Origin: an uncultured Eubacteriales bacterium
GTDB taxonomy: Bacteria; Bacillota; Clostridia; Peptostreptococcales; Anaerovoracaceae
Assembly (NCBI GenBank): GCA_949285555.1
Contig: CASDYG010000003.1
Span: 186,001-250,000 of the forward strand
Direction: 5' to 3'
Length of the DNA stretch: 64,000 nt
This document shows positions 7,329-15,931 of the stretch, piece by piece. The position numbers and the translations under genes are program-made. Under the pieces are notes generated by a model. It saw only the letters and a list, made by a program, of their open reading frames with translations. It was not told the DNA's origin and did no database searches. Each line of letters begins with the position of its first letter. The stretch's first letter is position 1.

Positions 7329-9413
7329 TTGCTGAAGAAAGCCGCAGTGATAATTTTAGCTATACTTTTGATAGTTGCAATGTTACTTCCTACCGTATTT
7401 TCATTTGGGGAGGAAAATGATGATGCTGCTCCAATTACTTCAACAGATGACGCAGATTTTTCTTTAATTTTTATACATGATATGCATTCCCACTTAGAGA
7501 AAGCTCCTAAGCTTAAAACTTTTTTGGATCAGGCAAGGGGAGTAACGAGGAATCGAAGAGGGAAAATTATAGAAGCCAAAAACGAAAATAAGGTCATGCT
7601 TGTGGATGCCGGTGATTTTGCAATGGGCACACCTTATCATACCGTGTTTAGTACAAATGCATTAGAATTACAAATGCTCGGTTTTCTAAATTGCCAGGTG
7701 ACAACTTTGGGCAATCATGAATTTGACTTTAAGAGTAGGGGCCTTAGCAAAATGCTGCAATCGGCTATGAAGCTGAGAGAGGACTCTAGTAGGGATAATA
7801 GGCTTGATGACGACGAGAAGGTAAAGCTGCCTGATATGGTAATTTCCAATATTGATTGGAAGGCGACGCTAAATGATGGAAAACTCAAGGAAGATGGGCA
7901 AATCCTTAAAGATACACTAAATGCCTATGGCAGTGCAGAATATAAGGTGTATGAAAAAAATGGTAAAAAAATTGCTGTATTTGGAATTTTTGGAAAGGAC
8001 AGCGCCGAGGTATCTCCTGAGAGTGGTACTAAATTCATAGATCCTATTGCTGCTGCCAAAGAAATTGTAGCTAAGATAAATAAGGAGCAGACAGATGTTG
8101 ATTTAATCGTTTGCCTTTCTCATAGCGGAACAAATCCTCAAGACCCTAAAAATTCTGAAGATGAGCTTCTGGCTAAACAGGTAGATGGTATAGATGTAAT
8201 AATAAGTGGACACACTCATACGCTCTATGAACAGCCACTGAAAGTTAATAATACGATCATTGCATCATGCGGCTCATTTCTATCGCATGTTGGTCAGATA
8301 GATTTTAAGACCGACACAGACGGCAAGCTTAAAATGACCAATTACAAAACGATTGCCTTAGACGAGAAGATTCCGGATGATGAGCAAACACAGGAACTTT
8401 TGAAGGAATATAAAAAGGTGATTGATAAGGAGTTCTTCGGACCTGAAGATATGAGCTGGGACGGCACTCTAACTACCAGTACATTTGATATGACACCCAT
8501 TGAAAAGGTTGGAGAAGAGCAGGGAGAAGATCCGCTGGGAAATCTCATTTCAGATTCATTCATCTATGCTGTGCGGGAGGCGGAAGGCGAAAGTTATGAG
8601 CCAGTTGCTTTGTCAGTAGTTCCAGCTGGTATTATACGAGCATCAATAAAAGCTGGCAATATTACTGGAGGAGATGCATTCAACATTTTATCACTGGGGA
8701 CAGGTATGGATGGAAAGCCTGGCTATCCTATAGTTTCTATTTATTTAACCGGTAAGGAAATACGTAATATTGCAGAAGTGGATGCCAGCATCTCAACAAT
8801 TATGAGAGATGCAACATTAAGTTTATCTGGTGTAAAATACACAATCAATGATAAGAGATTATTCCTTAATAGAATAGAGGATATTAAGCTTATCAGTGAG
8901 GGCAAGGAACAAAAGCTTGAAGATGATAAGCTGTATCGTGTAGTTGGAGATCTTTATTCCACTCAAATGCTTGGGTCTGTTGGAGAAAAATCCCACGGGC
9001 TTCTTCAAATTAATCCTAAGGATAAAGACGGTAAAGAAATAAAGGATTTTACCAAGCATATAGTGCGAAGAAGTGATGGCAGTGAGCTTAAGGAATGGTT
9101 TGCTGTCGCCAGTTACTTAAAATCGTTTGGAGCTGATGGTGTACCATCAACATATGCTGCAAAAGAAGGCAGAAAAACAATAATAAGCGAATTTAGTCTG
9201 AGTCACTTTTTCAGAAATCCAAACTCACTCTTTAAGCTGCTATTGGGAATAATAGGACTGGCAATACTTATATTCATACTAATAATAGTACTGATAGTTA
9301 AGATTTTCCGAAGAATAAAATACGGAAAGGGTGGCAAGCCAAAGTCAATACGTGCACCAAAGCAAGCAAGCATATTTAGTCACAGAAAAAATAAGTATAA
9401 GACTAAATGGTAG
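7329..9413 (+). CDS. Cell-surface 5'-nucleotidase / metallophosphatase, C-terminal membrane anchor
   Basis: 694 residues from a TTG at 7329, chosen because AAGGAGG (7314-7320) is spaced 8 bases before it and because the signal peptide (KK, then a long hydrophobic run) then begins at residue 3. Metallophosphatase motifs are visible: FIHDMHSHLE (D51, H53, H55), DAGD, GNHEFD, SHSG and SGHTHTL. The 5'-nucleotidase C-terminal domain follows (DPLGNLISDSFIYA). A transmembrane segment at about 634-657 is followed by a basic tail of some 37 residues. The family hydrolyses nucleotides outside the cell. Anchoring by a C-terminal helix rather than LPXTG is notable next to a broken sortase gene. A strong terminator follows. 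Confidence 0.87.
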   Translation: MLKKAAVIILAILLIVAMLLPTVFSFGEENDDAAPITSTDDADFSLIFIHDMHSHLEKAPKLKTFLDQARGVTRNRRGKIIEAKNENKVMLVDAGDFAMGTPYHTVFSTNALELQMLGFLNCQVTTLGNHEFDFKSRGLSKMLQSAMKLREDSSRDNRLDDDEKVKLPDMVISNIDWKATLNDGKLKEDGQILKDTLNAYGSAEYKVYEKNGKKIAVFGIFGKDSAEVSPESGTKFIDPIAAAKEIVAKINKEQTDVDLIVCLSHSGTNPQDPKNSEDELLAKQVDGIDVIISGHTHTLYEQPLKVNNTIIASCGSFLSHVGQIDFKTDTDGKLKMTNYKTIALDEKIPDDEQTQELLKEYKKVIDKEFFGPEDMSWDGTLTTSTFDMTPIEKVGEEQGEDPLGNLISDSFIYAVREAEGESYEPVALSVVPAGIIRASIKAGNITGGDAFNILSLGTGMDGKPGYPIVSIYLTGKEIRNIAEVDASISTIMRDATLSLSGVKYTINDKRLFLNRIEDIKLISEGKEQKLEDDKLYRVVGDLYSTQMLGSVGEKSHGLLQINPKDKDGKEIKDFTKHIVRRSDGSELKEWFAVASYLKSFGADGVPSTYAAKEGRKTIISEFSLSHFFRNPNSLFKLLLGIIGLAILIFILIIVLIVKIFRRIKYGKGGKPKSIRAPKQASIFSHRKNKYKTKW

Positions 9414-9430
9414 ATTGTAGCTATAACATT

Positions 9431-9463
9431 AACAGACCACAATATATTGTGGTCTGTTTTTTT
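9431..9463 (+). terminator. Intrinsic terminator after the nucleotidase gene
   Basis: ACAGACCACAA / TTGTGGTCTGT hairpin followed by a run of seven T. Confidence 0.9.
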
Positions 9464-9529
9464 GTTGCTAAAAAAAGCCGTGTTTTGAGAAATGATTTTA
9501 AAAATAATTATATATAGAATGTAGAAAAG

Positions 9530-9590
9530 TGGTAGTTTTTATTAAAAAAATGTTGAAAAGTGGTGTAAATTGGTGTAATATGGTGGATGA
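9530..9590 (+). promoter_or_regulatory. mraZ promoter overlaid by TGGTG repeats (likely MraZ operator)
   Basis: TGGTG repeats begin at 9561, 9571 and 9581, exactly 10 bp apart; the first is preceded by AAAAG. A related AAAAGTGGTA copy lies at 9526-9535. The promoter TTGAAA (9553-9558), 17 bp, TAATAT (9576-9581) overlaps them, so a bound protein would block RNA polymerase. MraZ is known to bind runs of TGGG-like direct repeats upstream of its own gene and repress the dcw cluster. Autoregulation is inferred from that and the position. Confidence 0.72.
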
Positions 9591-9715
9591 GAAAAGGGAA
9601 GAAAGGGGGAAGTGATTATACATCCCTCACTTTTCGACTAAAAAATACTTTAAAAGGTCAAGCAGGCTTCTAAATGATAAAGCTGCGCATGTAATTGACG
9701 GAAAGGGGGCAGCCT

Positions 9716-10147
9716 ATGTTTATGGGAACATATAACAATTCCTTAGATGACAAGGATCGCCTTATTGTGCCGTCAAAACATCGTAACAAGCTGGGTGGCA
9801 GCTGCGTTATTACAAAGGGTCTTGATAAATGTCTTTACATTTATACTGTTAATGACTGGGAAAAGCAGATGGAAAAAGTGGCTGCGCTGCCAGAATCAGA
9901 TCCTAAGGTAAGAGCTTTTATAAGACATTTTTGTGCCAATGCACAGGAATGTGACTTGGATAAGCAGGGACGTGTTAAGGTACCGGCATCTTTAAAGGCG
10001 TATGCAGGGATAGATAGGGAGCTTGTTACCATGGGAGCTATGCGAAAAATAGAAATCTGGAGCAAGGAGCTATGGGAGTCTCCTGATAATTCGGACCGTA
10101 TGGATTCTGAAGAATACTCCAGAGCATTATCGGAGTATAACTTCTAA
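9716..10147 (+). CDS. mraZ: Transcriptional regulator MraZ
   Basis: 143 residues. It has two SpoVT/AbrB-like halves, each with the family motif: NSLDDKDRLIVPSKHR at the start and ECDLDKQGRVKVPASLK in the middle. The ATG at 9716 follows AAAGGGGG; an upstream TTG in frame is ignored. MraZ is the first gene of the dcw cluster and a DNA-binding ring protein that represses it in some bacteria. Phased TGGTG repeats overlap its promoter. The stop shares one base with the rsmH start. Confidence 0.95.
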   Translation: MFMGTYNNSLDDKDRLIVPSKHRNKLGGSCVITKGLDKCLYIYTVNDWEKQMEKVAALPESDPKVRAFIRHFCANAQECDLDKQGRVKVPASLKAYAGIDRELVTMGAMRKIEIWSKELWESPDNSDRMDSEEYSRALSEYNF

Positions 10148-11088
10148 TGAGCTTTCACACAGAATTTCACCATGTGCCAGTCCTTTTAAAAGAAGCGGTA
10201 GCAGGACTAGCCATAAAGCCTGACGGAATATATGTGGATGGAACATTAGGTGGTGGTGGGCACTCAAGCAAAATATGTAGTGAGCTTTCAGATGAAGGAG
10301 TGCTTATAGCTATAGACAGGGATGCTGATGCTATCGAGGCTGGACAAGAAAGGCTTAAGGATTCAGGCTGTAAAAAGTATTTTGAAAGAAATAACTATAA
10401 CAACATAAAACAAATATTGGAAAAGCTTGGAATTAAGTACATAGACGGTGCTCTTTTAGATTTGGGGCTCTCATCCCATCAGATAGATCAGCCAGCAAGA
10501 GGCTTTTCCTACATGAATGATGCTCCGTTAGATATGAGGATGGATCAGAGTCAGGATTTAACAGCTGAGGATGTTGTAAATACCTATTCGAAAGATGAGC
10601 TTGCTCTAATACTAAAGGAGTATGGTGAAGAGAAATGGGCGCATAGAATTGCGGCGTCAATTGTAAGGGAAAGAGAAAAAGCAATAATAAAAACTACGGG
10701 TCAGCTTGTCAGACTTATAGACGAATGCGTGCCTAAGAGTAAAAATGCTGGACATAGAGCAAAAAGAACGTTTCAGGCGATTCGGATTGAAGTGAATCAG
10801 GAACTGGAATTATTAGAACAGGGAATAAATGATTTTATTGATGTTCTTGCTCCAGGGGGTAGACTGTGCGTCATTACCTTCCATTCACTAGAAGATCGTA
10901 TTATAAAGCAGGTTATTAGCAAAAGGGCTAATCCTTGTGTTTGCCCTCCAGGCATACCGATGTGCGTATGTGGGAAGACGGCCGAGGTAATGAAAATTAC
11001 CAGAAAGCCAATTGAACCAACTGCCGAGGAAATAAGGGGGAATCCTCGAGCAGGGAGCAGCAAACTAAGGATTTGTGAAAAAATATAG
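10147..11088 (+). CDS. rsmH: 16S rRNA (cytosine-1402 N4) methyltransferase
   Basis: 313 residues. The SAM-binding motif VDGTLGGGGHS is near the N-terminus, then ALLDLGLSSHQID, RTFQAIRIEVNQEL and ITFHSLEDRI, all diagnostic for RsmH (MraW). It modifies C1402 in the ribosomal decoding centre. Its start overlaps the mraZ stop by one base, indicating coupled translation. Confidence 0.96.
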   Translation: MSFHTEFHHVPVLLKEAVAGLAIKPDGIYVDGTLGGGGHSSKICSELSDEGVLIAIDRDADAIEAGQERLKDSGCKKYFERNNYNNIKQILEKLGIKYIDGALLDLGLSSHQIDQPARGFSYMNDAPLDMRMDQSQDLTAEDVVNTYSKDELALILKEYGEEKWAHRIAASIVREREKAIIKTTGQLVRLIDECVPKSKNAGHRAKRTFQAIRIEVNQELELLEQGINDFIDVLAPGGRLCVITFHSLEDRIIKQVISKRANPCVCPPGIPMCVCGKTAEVMKITRKPIEPTAEEIRGNPRAGSSKLRICEKI

Positions 11089-11097
11089 AGGAAGTAA

Positions 11098-11424
11098 ATG
11101 AAGGCAAGAGAGAAAAAGTCAAGTGTAAAAATGGTTATACTATTTGGTATCATGCTTATTATGTTGGTGCTTACAGTTGCTTACAGCACTAAGCTTCAGG
11201 TAGATAACAATAGAATTGCTAAGGAAAATGCCAATCTACAAGGGGAGATTGATACTCTTAAAATTAAAGTGAAGACTGCAAATAACATTGAGAATATCGA
11301 ATCTGTAGCTATTGGCAAGCTCGGCATGATATATCCTGACGAAGGCTCTTGTGTTTATTTGACAAACCTTGATAAGCCTAAAGGGAATTTTGCCATGGCT
11401 TTAAAGACACAGGCTTACAATTAG
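11098..11424 (+). CDS. ftsL: FtsL-type septal protein
   Basis: 108 residues: a short basic cytoplasmic start, one transmembrane segment (about 12-28), then a predicted coiled coil (NNRIAKENANLQGEIDTLKI). Size, topology and position between rsmH and the division PBP match FtsL, which joins DivIB and DivIC and activates FtsW and the PBP. Sequence similarity in this family is always weak, so the call rests on topology and gene order. Confidence 0.8.
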   Translation: MKAREKKSSVKMVILFGIMLIMLVLTVAYSTKLQVDNNRIAKENANLQGEIDTLKIKVKTANNIENIESVAIGKLGMIYPDEGSCVYLTNLDKPKGNFAMALKTQAYN

Positions 11425-11437
11425 GTTTATGAGTGAA

Positions 11438-11468
11438 GGTCAGGCAAAGGGGATGTCTGGCCTTTTAT
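11438..11468 (+). terminator. Hairpin with T-run between ftsL and the PBP gene
   Basis: GGTCAG...CTGGCC with a 13-base loop is followed by TTTTATTATTTTT. It is a weak terminator inside the dcw cluster and could lower expression of the downstream genes or work as an attenuator. Confidence 0.5.
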
Positions 11469-11520
11469 TATTTTTAGATAATAATTAAGATATTTTGGGA
11501 AATAAAAAGGTAGTGAAAGC

Positions 11521-13527
11521 ATGAGGAGCATTAATAAAAGAAAACGACGTGATCCGGAATATATTTATCACCAAAGGATAATGGTGGCTTTTTTAATAGT
11601 TTCTTTTTTGATGTTCGTAATGTTTGCCAGGATGGCATGGATAAAGATTGTTAAGGCTGATGAATATAGAGATATGGCAATAAATCAGCAAAAGAGTCAT
11701 ATACAGCTTGAAGCAAAGAGAGGATCCATATATGACAGAAATAAGAATGAGCTGGTGGCAAGTGCAAAGTGTTTTTATTTATACATAAGAACAGCTGCGT
11801 TTAAAGATTCCTATAAGGGAAGCAAACGAACACAAATTATCTCAAAACTGGCGAAGGCAATTGGCGAAAGTGAAGAATATGTAAAAAACAGGGTTACAAG
11901 CAATGTTCCGGTTTTAAGACTTGGTTCATATTATGATACAGATCAAATCAAGGCTATAAGAAAGCTGAAGGTGCAGGGGCTAGATGTGACTACTGGAACA
12001 CGAAGACATTATCCATTAGGCAGCTTCGCCGCTTCGGTACTAGGCAGCGTAACTCTTGAAAATAGTGGACGTAGTGGATTGGAATTGCAGTATGATGACT
12101 ACCTTAGTGGTGTAGCAGGTAAATGGATCAAGACAACTGATGTGAATGGGGATGCAATAACGTATGGTGATGATAAAAAGTACGGTGCACAGGATGGTCT
12201 AAGTCTTGTTCTAACCATTGATGAAATATTGCAGCACCACTTAGAAAATGCAGTTGCACAGGGTATGAAAGAGACTAAAGCCGATCGCATTATGGCTGTT
12301 GCAATGAATCCTAAAACTGGAGAAATATTGGCAATGGTAAATACACCTACATTTGATCCTAATAACGCCTCTATGCCAACAGATCCGGAAGCGAAAAAGG
12401 AATTTAAAAAGATGAGCGATCAGGAGCAGACGGACTACTTGAGTAAGCTTTGGAGAAACCCTGTTATTAGTGATACATATGAGCCTGGCTCTGTATTTAA
12501 GTTAATTACCACTGCATCAGCTATTGAGGAAGGCATTGCTACACCTAACTCAGTATTTTATTGTGCGGGTTACGAGATGGTAGCTGGTGTAAAGATAAGC
12601 TGCTGGAGTCCTACCCCTCATGGATCGCTGACATTAAAGGACGCCATCGGGGTATCGTGTAACCCGGTGCAGATGAAGCTGGCTGCCTCACTCGGAAAAG
12701 ATAAATATTATGACTATTTAGACATGTTTGGCATTACCAGGCAAACAGGAGTAGATATGCCGGGAGAGGCTATATCACAGGTATTGAATAAAGAAAATGT
12801 AGGGCCTGTTGAACTAGCAACAATGAGCTTTGGTCAAGGTATTGCCGTAACACCTATGCAGATGGTAACAGCCATAAGCGCCATAGGAAATGACGGTGTA
12901 CTGATGAAGCCTCATATTGTAAAAAAACTCATAGATTCGTCCGGAAAGGTAGTAAAAGAATTTAAACCACAGGCTATTCGTAAGGTGATTTCATCTAAAA
13001 CTGCTAAAGACATGTGTGAAATGATGGAGGCCGAGGTATCGACAGGCGGTGGAGGAACTGCGAAAATACCAGGTATGAGAGTTGGAGGTAAAACAGGTAC
13101 ATCTGAGAAGGCAATAGACGGTAAATATACAAACAGAACGGATGCTTCATTTGTATGTATGGCACCAATGGATGATCCTAAAATAGCTTTACTGGTAGTT
13201 GTGGACTATCCAAAGAATACTCCTTATGGTGCTACTGCTGCGGGACCTATTGCTAAGAACTTCCTGGAAAATGCACTTCAATACTTAGGTGTAAGCAGAG
13301 TGTATTCAGAAGATGAAGTGCAGCTGGTACGGGAAAATACAATTTCTGTTCCAAGTGTGATTGGAAAAGCATATGAAGATGCTACAGGAGTCCTTAAGGG
13401 TGCGGGTCTTGAAGCTAAGCTGGATTCCGGTGACCCAAATGATAAAGGCTTAGTTGTTTTGGATCAGAATCCTAAGCCTGGTAAAAATGCTAGAAAGGGA
13501 GAGGTAGTACACCTTTATTTGGAATAA
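11521..13527 (+). CDS. Class B penicillin-binding protein with one PASTA domain (division transpeptidase)
   Basis: 668 residues. One membrane segment at about 22-43, a dimerisation domain (RGSIYDRNKNELVAS), and a transpeptidase domain with SVFK (about 325), SCN and KTGT (about 524). One PASTA repeat ends the protein (VPSVIGKAYEDATGVLKGAG). Such proteins cross-link septal peptidoglycan with FtsW. SpoVD and PBP2B-type proteins share this plan; the position suggests the division enzyme. The murF start follows directly after the stop, where murE is often found. Confidence 0.9.
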   Translation: MRSINKRKRRDPEYIYHQRIMVAFLIVSFLMFVMFARMAWIKIVKADEYRDMAINQQKSHIQLEAKRGSIYDRNKNELVASAKCFYLYIRTAAFKDSYKGSKRTQIISKLAKAIGESEEYVKNRVTSNVPVLRLGSYYDTDQIKAIRKLKVQGLDVTTGTRRHYPLGSFAASVLGSVTLENSGRSGLELQYDDYLSGVAGKWIKTTDVNGDAITYGDDKKYGAQDGLSLVLTIDEILQHHLENAVAQGMKETKADRIMAVAMNPKTGEILAMVNTPTFDPNNASMPTDPEAKKEFKKMSDQEQTDYLSKLWRNPVISDTYEPGSVFKLITTASAIEEGIATPNSVFYCAGYEMVAGVKISCWSPTPHGSLTLKDAIGVSCNPVQMKLAASLGKDKYYDYLDMFGITRQTGVDMPGEAISQVLNKENVGPVELATMSFGQGIAVTPMQMVTAISAIGNDGVLMKPHIVKKLIDSSGKVVKEFKPQAIRKVISSKTAKDMCEMMEAEVSTGGGGTAKIPGMRVGGKTGTSEKAIDGKYTNRTDASFVCMAPMDDPKIALLVVVDYPKNTPYGATAAGPIAKNFLENALQYLGVSRVYSEDEVQLVRENTISVPSVIGKAYEDATGVLKGAGLEAKLDSGDPNDKGLVVLDQNPKPGKNARKGEVVHLYLE

Positions 13528-14937
13528 ATGATTAGAGCATTATTGAAAACATTTGAAAGCTGTACAAGCGGCAGATTTGAACACGTGGGAAAAGGTGAAG
13601 TAAAAGATATACCTTTTGAAGGCGTGTGTATAGATTCGAGAAATTGGAAAGAAGGTCAACTTTTTGTAGCTCTCAAGGGGGAGAAGCAAGATGGACACGA
13701 ATTTATTTTGCAACTTTATGATAAGGGCTGTAGACATTTTCTCATTGAAGAGGGCTATGATAGAACAGATCTTATGGGAAGTGAATGCCTGATTGTTGAA
13801 AACAGTCTTATTGCTATGGGTAAAATGGCAAAGGCTTACTTGGATTCATTAAATGTACTGAAAATTGCAGTAACAGGAAGCATGGGTAAGACCACTACCA
13901 GAAACTTCATATATAGCGTATTAAGCAAAAAGTATAAGGTTGGAGCACCGATTAAAAATTACAATAGCCAGACTGGAGTACCTTTAACCATATTTAATTA
14001 TGATAGATCTGTAAAAATCGCTCTTATTGAAATGGGATTAGAATATAAGGGGGATATAAAGTATCTGGCTGACCTTGTAAGACCGCAAATGGCAGTTATT
14101 ACATCCTCTGCGGCAACACATATTGAAACCATGGGTAGTGAAGATGCTATCTACAATGAAAAACTTTCTGTTTGTAGCTTCTTTAATGAAGATAATTGCC
14201 TTATTATAAATGAATTTAGCCCAAATCTCAGCAAAAAGAAGCTGGCAGATGTTCCGTTTGAAGTATATAGTGTAGGCTGCGAAGGTAGTGATTTAATTGT
14301 CAGAAACATGGTGGAGCAGGAAGGTCACTTGGAGTTTGACGTAGTATACGCTGGCGAACATAGGCATATAAGGCTCGATATGGTGGGCATACATAACTGT
14401 TATAATGCAGCAATGGCAATCCTTGTGGCTCTCAAGATAGGAATGAATATTGATGAGGCAATAGAAGGTCTTGCTGAAATGACTAAGGAAGCTCATCGAA
14501 TGGATATGTTTAAGGTGGGAAGCCTAAATGTGATTGATGATTGCTATAGCTCTTTTCCTGAAGCTTTGGAAAGCAGTATGATGACATTAGTAAATACAAA
14601 GAGTCAGAATGCCCGTACAGTAGCAATATTAGGTGGTATGAATGGACTTGCCGAAAGATCGGTCGAGCTACACCATGAAGCGGGAGTAAAGGCAGCCAGC
14701 CTAGGTATAGATGTGCTTATCACTATAGGCGAAAAGGCGAAAGACATAGGCGCTGGTTACCTAAAGCAAACCACTAACATGGGTAGCAAATGCCAGTATC
14801 ACCACTTTGATACTAAAAATGAAGCAATTAGATATTTGGATGGTTTACTTAAACCGATTGATAGCGTGTTAATAAAAGGCTCTCGAATCTTTGCATTAGA
14901 AGAGATTGTAGCAGCCATTAAAGAGTTAGATAAATAG
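13528..14937 (+). CDS. murF: UDP-MurNAc-tripeptide:D-Ala-D-Ala ligase
   Basis: 469 residues. The Mur ligase P-loop GSMGKTTTRNF lies near residue 117, and the central domain has LIEMGLEYKGDI and ITSSAATHIE. The C-terminal domain has IDDCYSSFPEALESS, typical of MurF (the DxYN-type signature). It adds D-Ala-D-Ala to the cytoplasmic peptidoglycan precursor. No spacer and no strong ribosome site precede the ATG, so it is probably translated by coupling to the PBP gene. Confidence 0.93.
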   Translation: MIRALLKTFESCTSGRFEHVGKGEVKDIPFEGVCIDSRNWKEGQLFVALKGEKQDGHEFILQLYDKGCRHFLIEEGYDRTDLMGSECLIVENSLIAMGKMAKAYLDSLNVLKIAVTGSMGKTTTRNFIYSVLSKKYKVGAPIKNYNSQTGVPLTIFNYDRSVKIALIEMGLEYKGDIKYLADLVRPQMAVITSSAATHIETMGSEDAIYNEKLSVCSFFNEDNCLIINEFSPNLSKKKLADVPFEVYSVGCEGSDLIVRNMVEQEGHLEFDVVYAGEHRHIRLDMVGIHNCYNAAMAILVALKIGMNIDEAIEGLAEMTKEAHRMDMFKVGSLNVIDDCYSSFPEALESSMMTLVNTKSQNARTVAILGGMNGLAERSVELHHEAGVKAASLGIDVLITIGEKAKDIGAGYLKQTTNMGSKCQYHHFDTKNEAIRYLDGLLKPIDSVLIKGSRIFALEEIVAAIKELDK

Positions 14938-14945
14938 GTGATATA

Positions 14946-15923
14946 ATGAATTACATCTTACAATACGTACTTATTGGAGTCCTTGCATTTATGGCAAGCT
15001 TCGTATTTGTAGGGACTATGATTCCTATAATGACAAGAAAGCAGTTTGGTCAGTACATAAGAGAAGAAGGACCACAGTCTCATTTGGCAAAGACTGGAAC
15101 TCCTACAATGGGTGGAATTGGCATCATGGCTGCAATAATACTTGTTACAGTATTTGTAGCTTTTTATAGCAAGGCCTTAACCTTGGATAGTGTAGTGATT
15201 TTACTTATGATGCTGTTATATGGTGCCATGGGCTTTTTTGACGACTATATTAAGGTTGCCAAAAAGCATAATCTGGGCTTAAAGGCATGGCAAAAACTGC
15301 TTTTTCAAATTGTGTTCGGACTGCTACTTGCGCTTTACATGATATATTTTCAGCTAGATGGTACGCTTGTATATATTCCTTTTTGGGGGCAGTATATGGA
15401 CTTTTCATGGCTATATATTCCATTTGTAATTTTTGTAATGGTAGCCATGAGCAATGGAGTAAATCTTACAGATGGACTTGATGGTCTTTCCTCTGGTGTT
15501 ACATTCTCTGTTGCGGTTAGTTTAGGTGCTATTACAGCTTTAGCTGGAAGCTCTGATGCTAGTGTGATTAGTATAGCGCTTGCTGGAGCATGCATCGGAT
15601 ATTTGATACATAATAAATACCCAGCAAAGATTTTTATGGGAGATACAGGTTCTATGGCTATAGGTGGCGTTCTAGCTGCTATTGCAATTATATCCCGAGT
15701 GGAGCTACTTCTTCCTGTAGCAGGATTCATATATGTAATAGAGTCTGCTTCTGTTATATTACAGGTAGGATCATTTAAGCTAAGGGGAAAGAGAATTTTC
15801 AAAATGGCGCCACTACATCATCATTATGAGGTAGGCGGCATGCCCGAGCAGCAGGTGGTTAAAATGTTCTGGGTAATAAGTGCTGCCGCATCTGTTGTTG
15901 CATATTTAATTTACACATTATAG
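14946..15923 (+). CDS. mraY: Phospho-MurNAc-pentapeptide transferase
   Basis: 325 residues with about ten membrane helices. MraY signatures are present: KTGTPTMGGIG, FFDDYIKVAKK, NLTDGLDGL and APLHHHYE. It transfers the soluble precursor to undecaprenyl phosphate, forming lipid I. AGGTGA precedes the start. The 8-base gap to murF fits one transcript. Confidence 0.97.
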   Translation: MNYILQYVLIGVLAFMASFVFVGTMIPIMTRKQFGQYIREEGPQSHLAKTGTPTMGGIGIMAAIILVTVFVAFYSKALTLDSVVILLMMLLYGAMGFFDDYIKVAKKHNLGLKAWQKLLFQIVFGLLLALYMIYFQLDGTLVYIPFWGQYMDFSWLYIPFVIFVMVAMSNGVNLTDGLDGLSSGVTFSVAVSLGAITALAGSSDASVISIALAGACIGYLIHNKYPAKIFMGDTGSMAIGGVLAAIAIISRVELLLPVAGFIYVIESASVILQVGSFKLRGKRIFKMAPLHHHYEVGGMPEQQVVKMFWVISAAASVVAYLIYTL

Positions 15924-15931
15924 AGGCTAAA

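Noticed and set aside
15350..15802. 150-residue minus-strand frame inside mraY
   Set aside because: Shadow of the mraY membrane-protein frame; no ribosome site or domain.
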